A DNA stretch of 32,394 bases from a bacterium (GTDB lineage: Bacteria > CAYTYR01 > UBA6262), in contig JAQTPL010000023.1 of NCBI GenBank assembly GCA_028712895.1, positions 1-32,394 on the forward strand, in the 5' to 3' direction. The notes under the pieces are model-generated. The model had not been told where the DNA came from and ran no database searches. It saw only the letters and a program-made list of their open reading frames with translations. Every line of letters starts with the position of its first letter. Position 1 is the stretch's first letter. Positions 1 to 8,695 of the stretch are shown here, piece by piece. Both the position numbers and the translations under genes were made by a program.

Positions 1-1029
1 AGCCATAGCCACGCTCATGCGGTCCACCGCTTCTTTCATATTATTCAAAGCAGTAGTAAATCTTTCCTGGGCCCGGCTCATCTCTTCCAGCTTGTTCTCG
101 CTGAAATCTATCGGACTGCGGTAATGCTGCGAAATCAGGAATAAACGAACTACCTGGGGCTCATATTTTTTATAAATTTCTTTAAGAGTAAAGAAATTAC
201 CCAGGGACTTGGACATTTTCTCTTTATTAATAGTTACAAATCCATTGTGCAGCCAGTATTTGGCAAAAGGCTTGCCGGTAACAGCTTCAGACTGGGCAAT
301 CTCATTTTCATGATGCGGGAAAATCAGGTCTTGCCCCCCGCCATGTATATCCAAGGTATCTATTTTCAGTTCACCAAGGCTCATAGCTGAACATTCTATG
401 TGCCAGCCTGGCCGGCCGTTACCCCAGGGCGAAGTCCAGGATGGTTCGCCTGGTTTTTCTTTTTTCCACAGCGCAAAATCAAGCGGGGATTCTTTACGTT
501 CATCTATCTCTACTCTCGCTCCTGATTTAAGCTGATCCAATTCCCGTTTGGACAGCTTCCCATAACCGGGGAAGGAAGCTACCCGGAAATAAACATCCCC
601 GTCAACCACATAAGCATGCCTGCTGTTAACCAGGTTCTCCACGATCTTAATAATATCAGGGATGTGTTCGGTGACCCGGGGATATTTCAGGGCCGGCTTT
701 ATATTGAGGGCATTAATATCCTGGAAGTAAGCGTCAATATTCTTTTGGGCTAATTCTAGCGGCTGGACATTCTTTTCCTGGGCGCGCTTAATGATCTTAT
801 CATCTATATCAGTGAAATTCTGGATATAGTTAACAGTGTAACCCTTATATTCCAGATAGCGCCGGATAACATCAAAAGCCACATAGCAGCGGGCATGGCC
901 TAAATGGACCTCATCATACGGGGTCACGCCGCAAACATACATATTAACCACTTTATTCTTAAGCGGCTTAAACTCTTCCTTCTGCTGGGTTAAAGTATTA
1001 TATAAAAAGAGAGTCAAATTATTTTTCAC
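1..1029 (-). CDS. cysS: Cysteinyl-tRNA synthetase, 3' end cut by window edge
   Basis: Charges tRNA-Cys with cysteine in the cytoplasm. About 343 codons are visible; family members are about 460 residues, so the anticodon-binding C-terminus lies outside the window. Class I motifs are clear: YVCGVTPYD near the start, HLGHAR as the HIGH motif, [13 protein letters not shown], and KMSKSLGNF as KMSKS. The Cys in YVCG, the Cys in IECS and the HHE residues are the expected zinc ligands. The start is uncertain. A GTG at 1029 overlaps the end of cysE by 11 bp and has GGAAAG just upstream; a TTG at 1017 gives the usual short N-terminus (LFLYNTLT) but has no good ribosome binding site. The gene is the last of the radA-yacL-ispD-ispF-cysE-cysS series. 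Confidence 0.95.
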   Translation of the reverse strand, partial: MKNNLTLFLYNTLTQQKEEFKPLKNKVVNMYVCGVTPYDEVHLGHARCYVAFDVIRRYLEYKGYTVNYIQNFTDIDDKIIKRAQEKNVQPLELAQKNIDAYFQDINALNIKPALKYPRVTEHIPDIIKIVENLVNSRHAYVVDGDVYFRVASFPGYGKLSKRELDQLKSGARVEIDERKESPLDFALWKKEKPGEPSWTSPWGNGRPGWHIECSAMSLGELKIDTLDIHGGGQDLIFPHHENEIAQSEAVTGKPFAKYWLHNGFVTINKEKMSKSLGNFFTLKEIYKKYEPQVVRLFLISQHYRSPIDFSENKLEEMSRAQERFTTALNNMKEAVDRMSVAMA

Positions 1030-1654
1030 ATTCTTTCCGCCAGCGCTGGCACTGGGTGCGGAATTCTTCAATTTCTTTCTGCATTTCTTCAATTTTTTCC
1101 ATTACTGGATCAGGGAGATCAGCGGTTTGCACCAGTTCCAAAGGATTATATCCCTTGATCCGCACTACTTCGCCAGGGACTCCTACTACCGTAGAATCAT
1201 CAGGAACAGACTTCAAGATCACCGCATTAGCGCCAATCTTCACGTTATTGCCTATCCGGATGTTACCCAGGATCTTAGCACCGGCACCGACTACTACATT
1301 ATTTCCGATCGTCGGGTGACGCTTGCCTTTTTCCTTGCCAGTCCCACCCAGGGTTACCCCTTGATAGATAGTGACATTATCCCCGATCTCGGTGGTTTCG
1401 CCGATTACTACTCCCATTCCATGATCTATAAAAAAATTATTCCCGAGTTTTGCCCCGGGATGGATCTCAATGCCGGTTACAAACCTGCCGAACTGGGAGG
1501 TCAAACGCGCCAGTAGCAACAAGCGCGCCTTAAGGAAAAACCGCCCCAGCCGGTAAAACCACAACGCGTGCAGGCCGGAATAGGTCAACACGACTTCCAG
1601 GACGCTTCTGGCTGCCGGATCTCTTTCAAATATTGCTTTGATATCACGAATCAT
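1019..1654 (-). CDS. cysE: Serine O-acetyltransferase
   Basis: Transfers acetyl from acetyl-CoA to L-serine, the first step of cysteine synthesis. The protein has 211 residues: a short helical N-terminal region ([24 protein letters not shown]), then a left-handed beta-helix of hexapeptide repeats containing [16 protein letters not shown] and the [15 protein letters not shown] loop with the expected active-site histidines. The start at 1654 is chosen because TAGGAG lies 5 nt upstream; a longer frame from 1678 begins inside a tandem repeat and is unlikely. It overlaps cysS. The pairing of cysE with cysS downstream of ispF is the order known from Bacillus, where gltX stands between ispF and cysE; gltX is absent here. 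Confidence 0.95.
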   Translation of the reverse strand: MIRDIKAIFERDPAARSVLEVVLTYSGLHALWFYRLGRFFLKARLLLLARLTSQFGRFVTGIEIHPGAKLGNNFFIDHGMGVVIGETTEIGDNVTIYQGVTLGGTGKEKGKRHPTIGNNVVVGAGAKILGNIRIGNNVKIGANAVILKSVPDDSTVVGVPGEVVRIKGYNPLELVQTADLPDPVMEKIEEMQKEIEEFRTQCQRWRKECEK

Positions 1655-1672
1655 ATAAACTCCTAAAAACTG

Positions 1673-1732
1673 TGTCAAAATGTCAATGTGTCAGAGTGTC
1701 AAAGATTTTTACTGATCCTCTTTTGTGACACT
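1673..1732. repeat. Octamer tandem array with inverted copy (cysE-ispF gap)
   Basis: Four contiguous 8-bp units of the form TGTCARNR occupy 1673-1704 (TGTCAAAA, TGTCAATG and so on). An inverted copy TTTTGTGACACT follows at 1721-1732. The last unit and the inverted copy can pair with a small bulge. The unit on the minus strand contains TTGACA, so the array creates several -35-like hexamers, but I see no -10 at the right distance. Confidence 0.75.
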
Positions 1733-2208
1733 TATTTTCTGTTCAGACTGACGATAGCCAGCGCGGCTATCGCCTGGCCCTTGCCGATGAAACCTACGCC
1801 TTCATTGGTAGTCGCTTTAATGCCAATACAATTTTTTCGCATCTTAAGCACCCCGGCAATATTTTTCTTTATCTGTTCGACATACTTCCCGATCTTAGGC
1901 GCTTCCGCCAGCACCACTATATCAATGTTGCTGGGATGGTATTTATGTTTTTTGATAATACGCAAGGTCTGGCTGAGTAATTCCAAGCTGGAAATCCCCT
2001 GGTACGTATCATCTGTAGTCGGGAAATGATAGCCGATATCCCTTTCGCCAACAGCTCCAAGCAGGGCATCACAGACAGCGTGCAATAAGACATCAGCATC
2101 AGAATGGCCTAGTAACCCTTTGGTGAAAGGAATCTTGACTCCGCCTAAAAACAGTTTACGGCCTTTTACCAACCGGTGGATATCATAACCTAATCCAATT
2201 TTATACAT
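1732..2208 (-). CDS. ispF: 2-C-methyl-D-erythritol 2,4-cyclodiphosphate synthase
   Basis: Cyclises CDP-methylerythritol 2-phosphate to MEcPP in the non-mevalonate isoprenoid pathway. It has 158 residues, the normal family length. The metal-binding DIHRL motif is at residues 9-13, GHSDADVLLHAVCDALLGA follows, and TNEGVGFIGKGQ with AALA near the C-terminus is the family signature. The ATG abuts the ispD stop codon (TAA then ATG), so the two are translationally coupled; ispD and ispF catalyse non-consecutive steps of the same pathway. ispE, the step between them, is at 22.1-23.0 kb in this same window. Confidence 0.97.
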   Translation of the reverse strand: MYKIGLGYDIHRLVKGRKLFLGGVKIPFTKGLLGHSDADVLLHAVCDALLGAVGERDIGYHFPTTDDTYQGISSLELLSQTLRIIKKHKYHPSNIDIVVLAEAPKIGKYVEQIKKNIAGVLKMRKNCIGIKATTNEGVGFIGKGQAIAALAIVSLNRK

Positions 2209-2889
2209 TTAATCCTTTCGTAACAATTTTTCTGCCAGGAACAGGTCTATGGGGGTAGTTATTTTCAGGTTATCATAGCTACCTGGTACAATTTTTACTT
2301 TTTTCCCCAACCGTTCTATCAGCATGGCATCGTCAGTGCCATAAAACTTCTGCTGGCAAGCCTGCTTATAGGCTTTCATAATCAATTTATAATCAAAAAT
2401 CTGAGGTGTTTGTATACTCCATAGGTTATAACGATCAATAGTTTTGTTTACGAAAGCTTTATCATTTCCTGCTTTGATCGTATCCTTGACCGGTACTGCC
2501 GCAATAGCTGCCCCATATTTTTTTGCTGCAGCCACAGTATCTTGAATAACTTGCAGCGGGACCAAGCAGCGGACACCATCATGGATGCAAACCAGATCAC
2601 AGGGTTGAATGCCCTTTAATCCATGGTATACTGAATCCTGGCGTTCTTTGCCTCCCACAACCAGTGTTACGTGGTTGAATTTATACTTTTTAATAATATT
2701 TTGCTGGCAATACTGCCGGAAATCTCGATGTATTACTACTATAATTTCATTAAATAGGCCACTCTTAATAAATCTTTGCAGGGTATGCCAAAGAACAGGC
2801 TTGCCGGCCAGGGCCAGGAATTGCTTGGGTTTAAGGTAATTCATGCGCTTTCCTAAGCCAGCCGCCACTATTACCGCTGCTATCTTCAT
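2209..2889 (-). CDS. ispD: 2-C-methyl-D-erythritol 4-phosphate cytidylyltransferase
   Basis: Makes CDP-methylerythritol from MEP and CTP. It has 226 residues, typical for the family. The nucleotide-binding loop AAGLGKRM and the following KPKQFLALAGKPVLWHTL are canonical; VCIHDGVRCLVP and KDTIK also match the family. GGA stands 6 nt before the ATG, which lies within an ATGA overlap with the yacL stop. The order yacL-ispD-ispF is the Firmicutes order. Confidence 0.97.
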   Translation of the reverse strand: MKIAAVIVAAGLGKRMNYLKPKQFLALAGKPVLWHTLQRFIKSGLFNEIIVVIHRDFRQYCQQNIIKKYKFNHVTLVVGGKERQDSVYHGLKGIQPCDLVCIHDGVRCLVPLQVIQDTVAAAKKYGAAIAAVPVKDTIKAGNDKAFVNKTIDRYNLWSIQTPQIFDYKLIMKAYKQACQQKFYGTDDAMLIERLGKKVKIVPGSYDNLKITTPIDLFLAEKLLRKD

Positions 2890-3869
2890 TTGTCTTCCTT
2901 ACTCTTGAGCCGGGTAAAAATCATCCTGCCGGCAGTTGTCTGCAAAACACTGGTGACCACTACTTCAAGTTTTTCACCAATCTTTTTACGGCCTTCTTCC
3001 ACAACGACCATGGTACCATCTTCTAAATAGGCAATACCCTGGCTATGCTCTTTCCCTTCCTTCACCACCATTACCTGCATCATTTCGCCGGGAATGACCA
3101 TTGGCTTCACAGCATTGGATAATTCATTAACATTCAGCACTATTACACCGCTCAGCGCAGCGATCTTATTCAAATTAAAATCAGTGGTGATGACTTTTGC
3201 TTTGAGCTCAGTCGCCAGTTTGACTATTTTAATATCTGCTTCTGCTGTTTCCGGGTAATCTTTTTCAAAGATGCGCAGCTGGATATTCTTGTTTTCTTGC
3301 AGCCGGTTCAATATCTCTAATCCTCTGCGGCCGCGACTGCGCTTCATGCTGTCCCCGCTATCGGCTACGGTTTGCAGCTCCTTTAAAATAAAACGCGGAA
3401 CGATAAAAACTCCATCCAGGAATTTGGCGTCGCAGACGTCGGCAATCCTGCCATCGATGATCGCGCTGGTATCCAGTATTTTCAGGTCTTGTCCTTTTAC
3501 GGCTTTGGAAATATTCTGGTCCAGTAAATTCAGCTCTTCTTTTTTTCGGATAGCTATGAGGAGGCCAAAATAGCCAAAAGCCATTTTAATAAGAATAGAA
3601 TAAGGCATATATAAATCAGTGAGATTTTGATTCCCTATCAAGCTTACTGCATAATCAAGCAATTTAGCACCGATCAAACCAATAATAGCCCCTAAAATGC
3701 CAGCTACCAGATCATCCAGGGGGATTTTCTCGATCATCATTTCGATGATAATTATCCCTGCGGCTACGGCTGTGCCTAAAAGGACCCCTTGCGGTCCTTC
3801 ACCCCATTGGAAATAACCAATAATCGGGCCAGCGATGACCACTAACAATCTAATCATCCAGATAATCAT
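2886..3869 (-). CDS. yacL: YacL-family membrane protein with PIN and TRAM domains
   Basis: Inner-membrane protein of 327 residues. About four hydrophobic segments lie before residue 110. A PIN nuclease-like domain covers about residues 128-250 (ILDTSAIIDGR, with candidate metal ligands D133, E164, D212 and D230). A C-terminal TRAM domain covers about 257-325. The four acidic PIN residues are all present, so a ribonuclease activity is plausible, but the physiological role of the family is not established. Bacillus yacL stands directly downstream of disA; here disA is absent and radA is the upstream neighbour. Confidence 0.9.
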   Translation of the reverse strand: MIIWMIRLLVVIAGPIIGYFQWGEGPQGVLLGTAVAAGIIIIEMMIEKIPLDDLVAGILGAIIGLIGAKLLDYAVSLIGNQNLTDLYMPYSILIKMAFGYFGLLIAIRKKEELNLLDQNISKAVKGQDLKILDTSAIIDGRIADVCDAKFLDGVFIVPRFILKELQTVADSGDSMKRSRGRRGLEILNRLQENKNIQLRIFEKDYPETAEADIKIVKLATELKAKVITTDFNLNKIAALSGVIVLNVNELSNAVKPMVIPGEMMQVMVVKEGKEHSQGIAYLEDGTMVVVEEGRKKIGEKLEVVVTSVLQTTAGRMIFTRLKSKEDK

Positions 3870-3890
3870 ATTTTTTCACCACCCTTCTCC

Positions 3891-3965
3891 TAGCGTTTAG
3901 CGGGTAGCGTTAAGCGTATAGGAAAACACTTTCGCCCTATCCGCTATACGCTATACGCTTTGCGC
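3891..3965. repeat. Heptamer array in inverted arms, TAGCGTA type (yacL-radA gap)
   Basis: Arm one (3891-3922) is a run of 7-bp units of the form TAGCGTT or TAGCGGG. Arm two (3936-3965) holds the same unit inverted (reverse complement TAGCGTA, TAGCGGA). The arms can pair around a short loop at about 3923-3935. A second array built from the same words lies at 12990-13062. There is no T-tract, so this is not an ordinary intrinsic terminator. Confidence 0.8.
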
Positions 3966-3971
3966 CTCTCG

Positions 3972-5336
3972 TTATTTTTTCAAGCAGAAATCGATTGCTT
4001 CGCGAATAGTCTTCACGCCAATCACATCTATTTTACTCTTCAGAGCCTGCGCTTCTTTCATATTGCCGGCAGGTATGACTGCCTGCTTGAAACCAAGCTT
4101 CGCTGCTTCCTGCAGGCGTTCTTTAGCGAAGTTAATCGCCCTAACCTCTCCGCTTAATCCCACTTCACCCATCGCCACCGTCAGTTTATCTATGGGTATA
4201 TTGCGCAGGGCACTGGCCACTGCACAGATGAGTCCCAGGTCACTGGCTGGCTCGTCTATTTCTATCCCGCCAACCACGTTGACAAAAACATCCTGGTTTC
4301 CCAAATGCATACCTAAACGTTTTTCCATTACTGCCATCAGCAGCAAGACCCGGTTATAATCAATTCCCTGAACCTGGCGCCTGGCTACCGGCAGGTATGT
4401 GCTGGTTACCAGGCTCTGCAGTTCTACGAGCAGGGGCCTGGTTCCTTCCAGACTGACTACCACTACCGTACCGCTGGCAGTTTCATTGCGCTCACTTAAC
4501 AGCACTTCAGAGGGATTGAGGACTTCAGCCAGCCCCTTTTCCTGCATCGTAAAAATACCTATTTCGTTAGTCGAACCAAACCGGTTTTTTACGGCGCGCA
4601 AAATACGGTAATTATGCTGAACATCACCTTCAAAATACAAAACTGTATCGACCATATGTTCCAGCACCCGGGGACCGGCGATCTCTCCCACCTTGGTCAC
4701 ATGGCCGCAAATAAAAGTGGCGATCGTATGGCCTTTAGCCAGGTTCATTAATTGGAAAGTACATTCCCTGACCTGGCCAACACTTCCCGGGGCACTTGGC
4801 AGATCAGGATCATACAGCGTTTGGATAGAATCAATGAACAGGAACTTTGGATTAAGCTTTTTGCAGTATTCAATAACTTGCTGGATATTGGTCTCACTGA
4901 CTAAATACAATTGTTCGCTGGCCACCCCCAGTCGTTCTGCCCGTAATTTTATCTGCTGGGGAGATTCCTCACCGGAAATATAGAGGATTGCTCCCCGTCG
5001 GCTCAAAGGCTGGGCAACCTGCAGAAGCAATGTAGACTTACCGATACCCGGTGCTCCGCCGATCAAAACCAGTGATCCAGGAACTATCCCGCCACCGACG
5101 ATCCGGTCAAACTCGCCTATCCCGGTAGGCACCCTGTCTACATCAATAGATCTTATTTGCGACAGAGTTTGAGGCGTGCCGGCAATCTGTGTATGACTGG
5201 CTTTATGCTTGACCGGAGCGACTACTTTCTCCTCAACCAGCGTATTCCATTTGCCACAATCCGGGCATTTACCCATCCAATTGATCGCTTCATACCCACA
5301 TTCCTGACAGCGAAAAATAATTTTGTCCTTAACCAT
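3972..5336 (-). CDS. radA: DNA repair protein RadA/Sms
   Basis: RecA-related ATPase that promotes branch migration of recombination intermediates. It has 454 residues, the full family length. The N-terminal zinc finger uses C10, C13, C24 and C27. Walker A is GGAPGIGK at 93-100, Walker B is in FLFIDSIQ, and the RadA-specific KNRFG motif is at 250-254. The C-terminal third is the Lon-protease-like domain (GGIEIDEPASDLG). Its ribosome binding site (GAGTGGG) lies at the edge of a GTTTTGA-type array. In Bacillus radA is followed by disA; here it is followed directly by yacL. Confidence 0.97.
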   Translation of the reverse strand: MVKDKIIFRCQECGYEAINWMGKCPDCGKWNTLVEEKVVAPVKHKASHTQIAGTPQTLSQIRSIDVDRVPTGIGEFDRIVGGGIVPGSLVLIGGAPGIGKSTLLLQVAQPLSRRGAILYISGEESPQQIKLRAERLGVASEQLYLVSETNIQQVIEYCKKLNPKFLFIDSIQTLYDPDLPSAPGSVGQVRECTFQLMNLAKGHTIATFICGHVTKVGEIAGPRVLEHMVDTVLYFEGDVQHNYRILRAVKNRFGSTNEIGIFTMQEKGLAEVLNPSEVLLSERNETASGTVVVVSLEGTRPLLVELQSLVTSTYLPVARRQVQGIDYNRVLLLMAVMEKRLGMHLGNQDVFVNVVGGIEIDEPASDLGLICAVASALRNIPIDKLTVAMGEVGLSGEVRAINFAKERLQEAAKLGFKQAVIPAGNMKEAQALKSKIDVIGVKTIREAIDFCLKK

Positions 5337-5344
5337 TAAAACCC

Positions 5345-5490
5345 ACTCAAAATCAGTTTTGAATTTTCCCCTGCTGATTTGTTTAAGGACAAATCAAAGC
5401 CGTGGGGACAGGTAAGTTTTGAGTTTTGAATTGAGGATGTATCTAATAAAAATTGTCCTTCACTCAAAATTTAACACTCAAAACTCAACA
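5345..5490. repeat. Heptamer array, GTTTTGA type, with nested hairpin (radA-mlaD gap)
   Basis: Two perfect GTTTTGA units stand at 5416-5429. Inverted, more degenerate units occupy 5461-5490 (ACTCAAAA, ACTCAAAACTCAAC), and further ACTCAAAA and TTTTGA words lie at 5345-5366. Nested between them, 5375-5396 is a perfect 8-bp inverted repeat (TGATTTGT, 6-nt loop). Flanking CCCC and GGGG runs could extend that fold imperfectly. The same GTTTTGA word recurs at 19611-19690. Confidence 0.75.
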
Positions 5491-5495
5491 TTGCT

Positions 5496-6908
5496 TTATT
5501 TAGCTATCGATGACAATCCTGATAACCCCAGGAAGTAGGCAATATCTTCATCTTCCACTACCAGGTTCATAGTCGCGGTAAAACTGCGCTGTTCCAGGAT
5601 ATCTTCATAAGTTGCCCTTAAGTTAATATTATTAGTTACTTTAAATACCGCGCCGGTATTAACCCAGGCTTTATTCTTATCATTAATTTTACGGTCGAAG
5701 CGGAAAGCTTCGGCATTAAATTCAAGCCGGTCGCTCTTAGGAATAGGACGCCAACCTGCACCAAACCCACCGGTGGACCGGATAAACCCTCCGTACAAGG
5801 TAAATGGTCCGAAATCCTTACCCAACTCCGCCGTAATACTGTTATATTTCTGGTCACCAGCATCATATTTAATGGTTTCACCAGTCACCAGATCATGCGG
5901 CCGTTCGCCTTTAATATTGTTGATGGCAAAATAATAGAACTTATCCGGCTTAGGCCTGATCCTGATACCAAAATCGCTGCGGGTTAGGGTATCTTCACTG
6001 TTATAATTCAAGCGATAATCCCAATAGGTCTTAAAATTGCTCACGCGGGCTAAAAGTTTTTTGGCTTCATCAGACGCGCCTCTCAGGCTGGAGACAGTTC
6101 CCTTGACATCGTCAGCCATCTGCTCATCATTCACCAGTTTGCCCAGCGTACCTTGTCCGCTTTCGATCTTAGCGGCGATATTATTCAGTGATGTCAACGC
6201 TGCATCCAGTTTCACGCTAATACTTTTGAAATTCTCCATGGTTGTTTTCAGGTCTTCCTTGGATACAGCACCACTCAAGTCATCAAGTTTGGCTGCGACC
6301 TGGTTAATGCGGACTGAGAACTGCTCAAAATTTTCAACAATACTGTCAATACTCTGGTCCTTATCGGCTAACAGAGTATTAACTTTTTCCATGACTGAAT
6401 TGACATTGATAAATATTTTTTTCAAAGAATCTTTCATTTCCTTATCACCGGTAAATTCCTTAACAGCATCAGCCAGGGAGGTAAATCCTTTTAATCCTTC
6501 ATTCACTACTTTATCAAAGCTTATCGGATCGATACCGATCAGCATATCGCCTTCTTTTAAAGGCCGGTCTGATTTTGTACCTAAGAACAGTTCCAGGTAC
6601 TTAGTACCGATCAGGCCGGTAGAGGCAATAGTGGCCCTGGCATCATGGAAAACCGACAGGCTACCTTTGATCCACAGGGTAACCTGGGCTTTGCCCTTGA
6701 CCAGATCTACTTCTGTGACCTCGCCAATCTGCACACCGGCAGTTTTAACCGGGGCCCTGACCTGCAGGCCACTGATATCATTAAACAAGACCTTAATGGT
6801 ATAGCCGCGCTCCAAACGAAAATCACCAACTAAAAGAATAGCTGCTGCTAAAAGCACTAAACTGACCATAACCAGCAATCCTACTTTAGTTTCCTGGCTT
6901 AAGCCCAT
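5496..6908 (-). CDS. mlaD: MlaD-like MCE protein with beta-rich C-terminal domain
   Basis: Substrate-binding protein of the Mla phospholipid transport system, anchored in the inner membrane. The 470 residues comprise a membrane segment (about 12-29), an MCE domain (about 34-116, with GLQVRAPVKTAGVQIGEV), a long helical region (about 130-290, with the GQGTLGKLVND motif common in MCE proteins), and a C-terminal domain (about 295-470) of alternating short strands rich in Tyr, Phe and Gly that resembles a small outer-membrane barrel. E. coli MlaD is only about 180 residues. The start at 6908 is supported by GGAG 6 nt upstream; the frame extends upstream to 6935 without support. The domain assignment of the C-terminus is inference. 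Confidence 0.88.
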   Translation of the reverse strand: MGLSQETKVGLLVMVSLVLLAAAILLVGDFRLERGYTIKVLFNDISGLQVRAPVKTAGVQIGEVTEVDLVKGKAQVTLWIKGSLSVFHDARATIASTGLIGTKYLELFLGTKSDRPLKEGDMLIGIDPISFDKVVNEGLKGFTSLADAVKEFTGDKEMKDSLKKIFINVNSVMEKVNTLLADKDQSIDSIVENFEQFSVRINQVAAKLDDLSGAVSKEDLKTTMENFKSISVKLDAALTSLNNIAAKIESGQGTLGKLVNDEQMADDVKGTVSSLRGASDEAKKLLARVSNFKTYWDYRLNYNSEDTLTRSDFGIRIRPKPDKFYYFAINNIKGERPHDLVTGETIKYDAGDQKYNSITAELGKDFGPFTLYGGFIRSTGGFGAGWRPIPKSDRLEFNAEAFRFDRKINDKNKAWVNTGAVFKVTNNINLRATYEDILEQRSFTATMNLVVEDEDIAYFLGLSGLSSIAK

Positions 6909-6930
6909 GTAATTCTCCTTTAAATACACA

Positions 6931-6986
6931 GTCAAAACGAAAAACCGTCAAAACGAGAAACAGTTGCCGGTAAGAATGAAAAACAG
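6931..6986. repeat. Short tandem repeat of period 16 (mlaF-mlaD gap)
   Basis: GTCAAAACGA occurs at 6931-6940 and again at 6947-6956, each followed by a GAAAAAC or GAGAAAC word; GAAAAACAG recurs at 6978-6986. On the minus strand the unit carries TTGAC. One TTGACG is followed after 17 nt by TGTATT, a weak promoter-like pair upstream of mlaD. I do not see a strong inverted arm here. Confidence 0.55.
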
Positions 6987-7000
6987 TATTACTTTTTAAA

Positions 7001-7759
7001 CTAACCCCGGTCTTCCAAAGTAATCGGACCTTTGGCTGTGCCGGTAATAAACTGTTTCACGATAGGATCCAAGGTGTTCTTAATTTCCCGAGGTGTCCCT
7101 ATTTGCTGTATCATACCATGATACATCATCGCTATGCGGTCAGCTACGGTGTAAGCACTGACCATGTCATGCGTCACCACAATAGAGGTCACCCCCAGTT
7201 TTTCCTTCATATTTATGATCAGGTCATTGACTGCGTCAGACATGATCGGGTCTACACCGGTAGTCGGCTCATCATATAAAATATACTGTGGCTGGGCGGC
7301 AATAGCCCTGGCCAAGCCTACGCGTTTGCGCATCCCGCCGGAAAGCTCAGATGGCATAGTGTGTTCAATACCTTCCAATCCTACTAACCGCAAACATTCG
7401 GCTACTCGTGCCTGAATTTGCTTTTCATCACTCATCAGGTGTTGCGTGCGTAAGCCGAAGCTGATGTTGTCACTTACATTCATGGAATCAAAGAGAGCTG
7501 CTCCCTGGAATAAAAACCCGAATTTTTTTTGGATACTCTGTAATTCCAAAGGGGGCAGTGTAGCAATATTCACGTCATCTACTTCGACTGCCCCTTGATC
7601 CGGTTTCAGCAAGCCAACAATATGCTTCAGGGTCACGCTTTTGCCGCAACCGCTGCGGCCGATGATCACGATGGTCTCTCCGGCATTGATAGTCAGGTCC
7701 AAGCCTCTTAAAACTTCCTGCTGGTTAAACTTTTTATAGATACCCGTTAACTTGATCAT
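7001..7759 (-). CDS. mlaF: Mla-type ABC transporter ATPase
   Basis: ATP-hydrolysing subunit that powers phospholipid movement by the MlaE-MlaF-MlaD complex at the inner membrane. It has 252 residues. Walker A is GRSGCGKS at 34-41, the Q-loop region is FLFQGAALFDSM, the ABC signature is ELSGGMRKRVG, Walker B ends in YDEPTTGVDP and the switch histidine is in VVTHD. The FDSM and GMRKR wording is typical of the MCE-associated ATPase group. The ATG follows the mlaE stop by only 1 nt, so the two are coupled. Confidence 0.95.
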   Translation of the reverse strand: MIKLTGIYKKFNQQEVLRGLDLTINAGETIVIIGRSGCGKSVTLKHIVGLLKPDQGAVEVDDVNIATLPPLELQSIQKKFGFLFQGAALFDSMNVSDNISFGLRTQHLMSDEKQIQARVAECLRLVGLEGIEHTMPSELSGGMRKRVGLARAIAAQPQYILYDEPTTGVDPIMSDAVNDLIINMKEKLGVTSIVVTHDMVSAYTVADRIAMMYHGMIQQIGTPREIKNTLDPIVKQFITGTAKGPITLEDRG

Positions 7760-7760
7760 A

Positions 7761-8645
7761 TTAACCGATCCCGATAAACTGCAGGATATTGGTGAGAAAG
7801 GTATCAGTGACCAGGATAAGCACCATGGAAATAACCACTGACTGGGTAGTAGCCTTGCCTACTCCTTCTGCCCCGCCTTCAGTCGTAAATCCCTTATAGC
7901 AGCTGATCAAAGCAATAATAATACCAAATACCACGCATTTGATCAGGCCATGAATAATATCCTTGCCGCGCATAAAGTCAATAATATCATGATAATACCT
8001 GGTTGAAGGGATAGCCATTTTATACACGCTGACAAAGAACCCGCCAATAATGCCCAATATATTTGAAAAGACAGTCAATACAGGCACCATTACCACGCAA
8101 GACAAAAAACGCGGGACCACCAGGTATTTGACCGGATTGGCGCCCAGGGTATACAGGGCATCGATCTGTTCCGTTACCCGCATTGTTCCCAGTTCGGCAG
8201 TAATAGCCGCTCCTACCCGTCCGGCAATTACAATAGAAGTTAATACCGGCCCTAGTTCCTTAACCATGGAAAAACCGACAGCAGTTCCCACATAGAGCGG
8301 TTCCCCGAGAATATTTTTAGAAGCGGCGCCCATTTGCAGAGCCAGGACCATCCCGACTGACACACTGGTCAAAGAAGTGACCACCAGCGAATTGACCCCT
8401 ATTTCGTTCATTTGCTTATTGATATTTTTAAGGTCATAAGGCCGGCGGAAAGTCCAAAATATGATCTGGAAAAAAAGCAGTACTAGTTTACCGATATGAT
8501 CGGCAATCCCAACTATGTACTTGCCTAGAAATTTAATAAATTTGTCTTCCTCAAGACGTTCCTCTAATTTTTGTTCCAGGCTTTCACCTGGCAAATGCTT
8601 ATGCACTTTAGACTCCAGCCACTTGGCTCGTAGCTCGTAGCTCAT
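7761..8645 (-). CDS. mlaE: Mla-type ABC transporter permease
   Basis: Integral membrane subunit of the Mla transporter. The protein is 294 residues if started at the ATG at 8645, with an N-terminal amphipathic segment, about five membrane helices and the family motifs ELGPVLTSIVIAGRVGAAITAELGT (residues about 135-160 region) and EQIDALYTLGANP. The first seven residues from this ATG (MSYELRA) are encoded by an intergenic heptamer array and the ATG has no clear ribosome binding site. A GTG at 8606 has GGAG 6 nt upstream and gives 281 residues; this may be the true start. It is followed by mlaF and mlaD, with alr upstream. Confidence 0.92.
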   Translation of the reverse strand: MSYELRAKWLESKVHKHLPGESLEQKLEERLEEDKFIKFLGKYIVGIADHIGKLVLLFFQIIFWTFRRPYDLKNINKQMNEIGVNSLVVTSLTSVSVGMVLALQMGAASKNILGEPLYVGTAVGFSMVKELGPVLTSIVIAGRVGAAITAELGTMRVTEQIDALYTLGANPVKYLVVPRFLSCVVMVPVLTVFSNILGIIGGFFVSVYKMAIPSTRYYHDIIDFMRGKDIIHGLIKCVVFGIIIALISCYKGFTTEGGAEGVGKATTQSVVISMVLILVTDTFLTNILQFIGIG

Positions 8646-8695
8646 AGTAATGTTTCGCCTACGAGCTAACAGCTATGAACTAAGAGCTATATTTA
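8627..8695. repeat. Heptamer array, TAGCTCG type, overlapping both flanking genes
   Basis: Plus-strand units TAGCTCG and TAGCTCA occupy about 8627-8650. Inverted units (reverse complement TAGCTCG, TAGCTGT, TAGTTCA, TAGCTCT) occupy about 8659-8692. The array covers the annotated mlaE ATG on one side and the TAG stop and last codons of alr (8680-8682) on the other. Confidence 0.8.

Noticed and set aside
1655-1678. Longer cysE start at 1678
   Set aside because: The added residues are encoded by the octamer array and have no ribosome binding site, whereas GGAG precedes the ATG at 1654.
1673-1704. Several TTGACA boxes as promoters for cysE
   Set aside because: They arise from the tandem TGTCAAAA unit on the minus strand. 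At 16-18 nt downstream I find no TATAAT-like hexamer.
6037-6804. Long plus-strand open frame opposite mlaD
   Set aside because: It is a Ser/Leu-rich shadow frame of the mlaD helical region with no ribosome binding site and no recognisable domain. Other plus-strand frames opposite ctc, ssb and hppA were rejected for the same reason.
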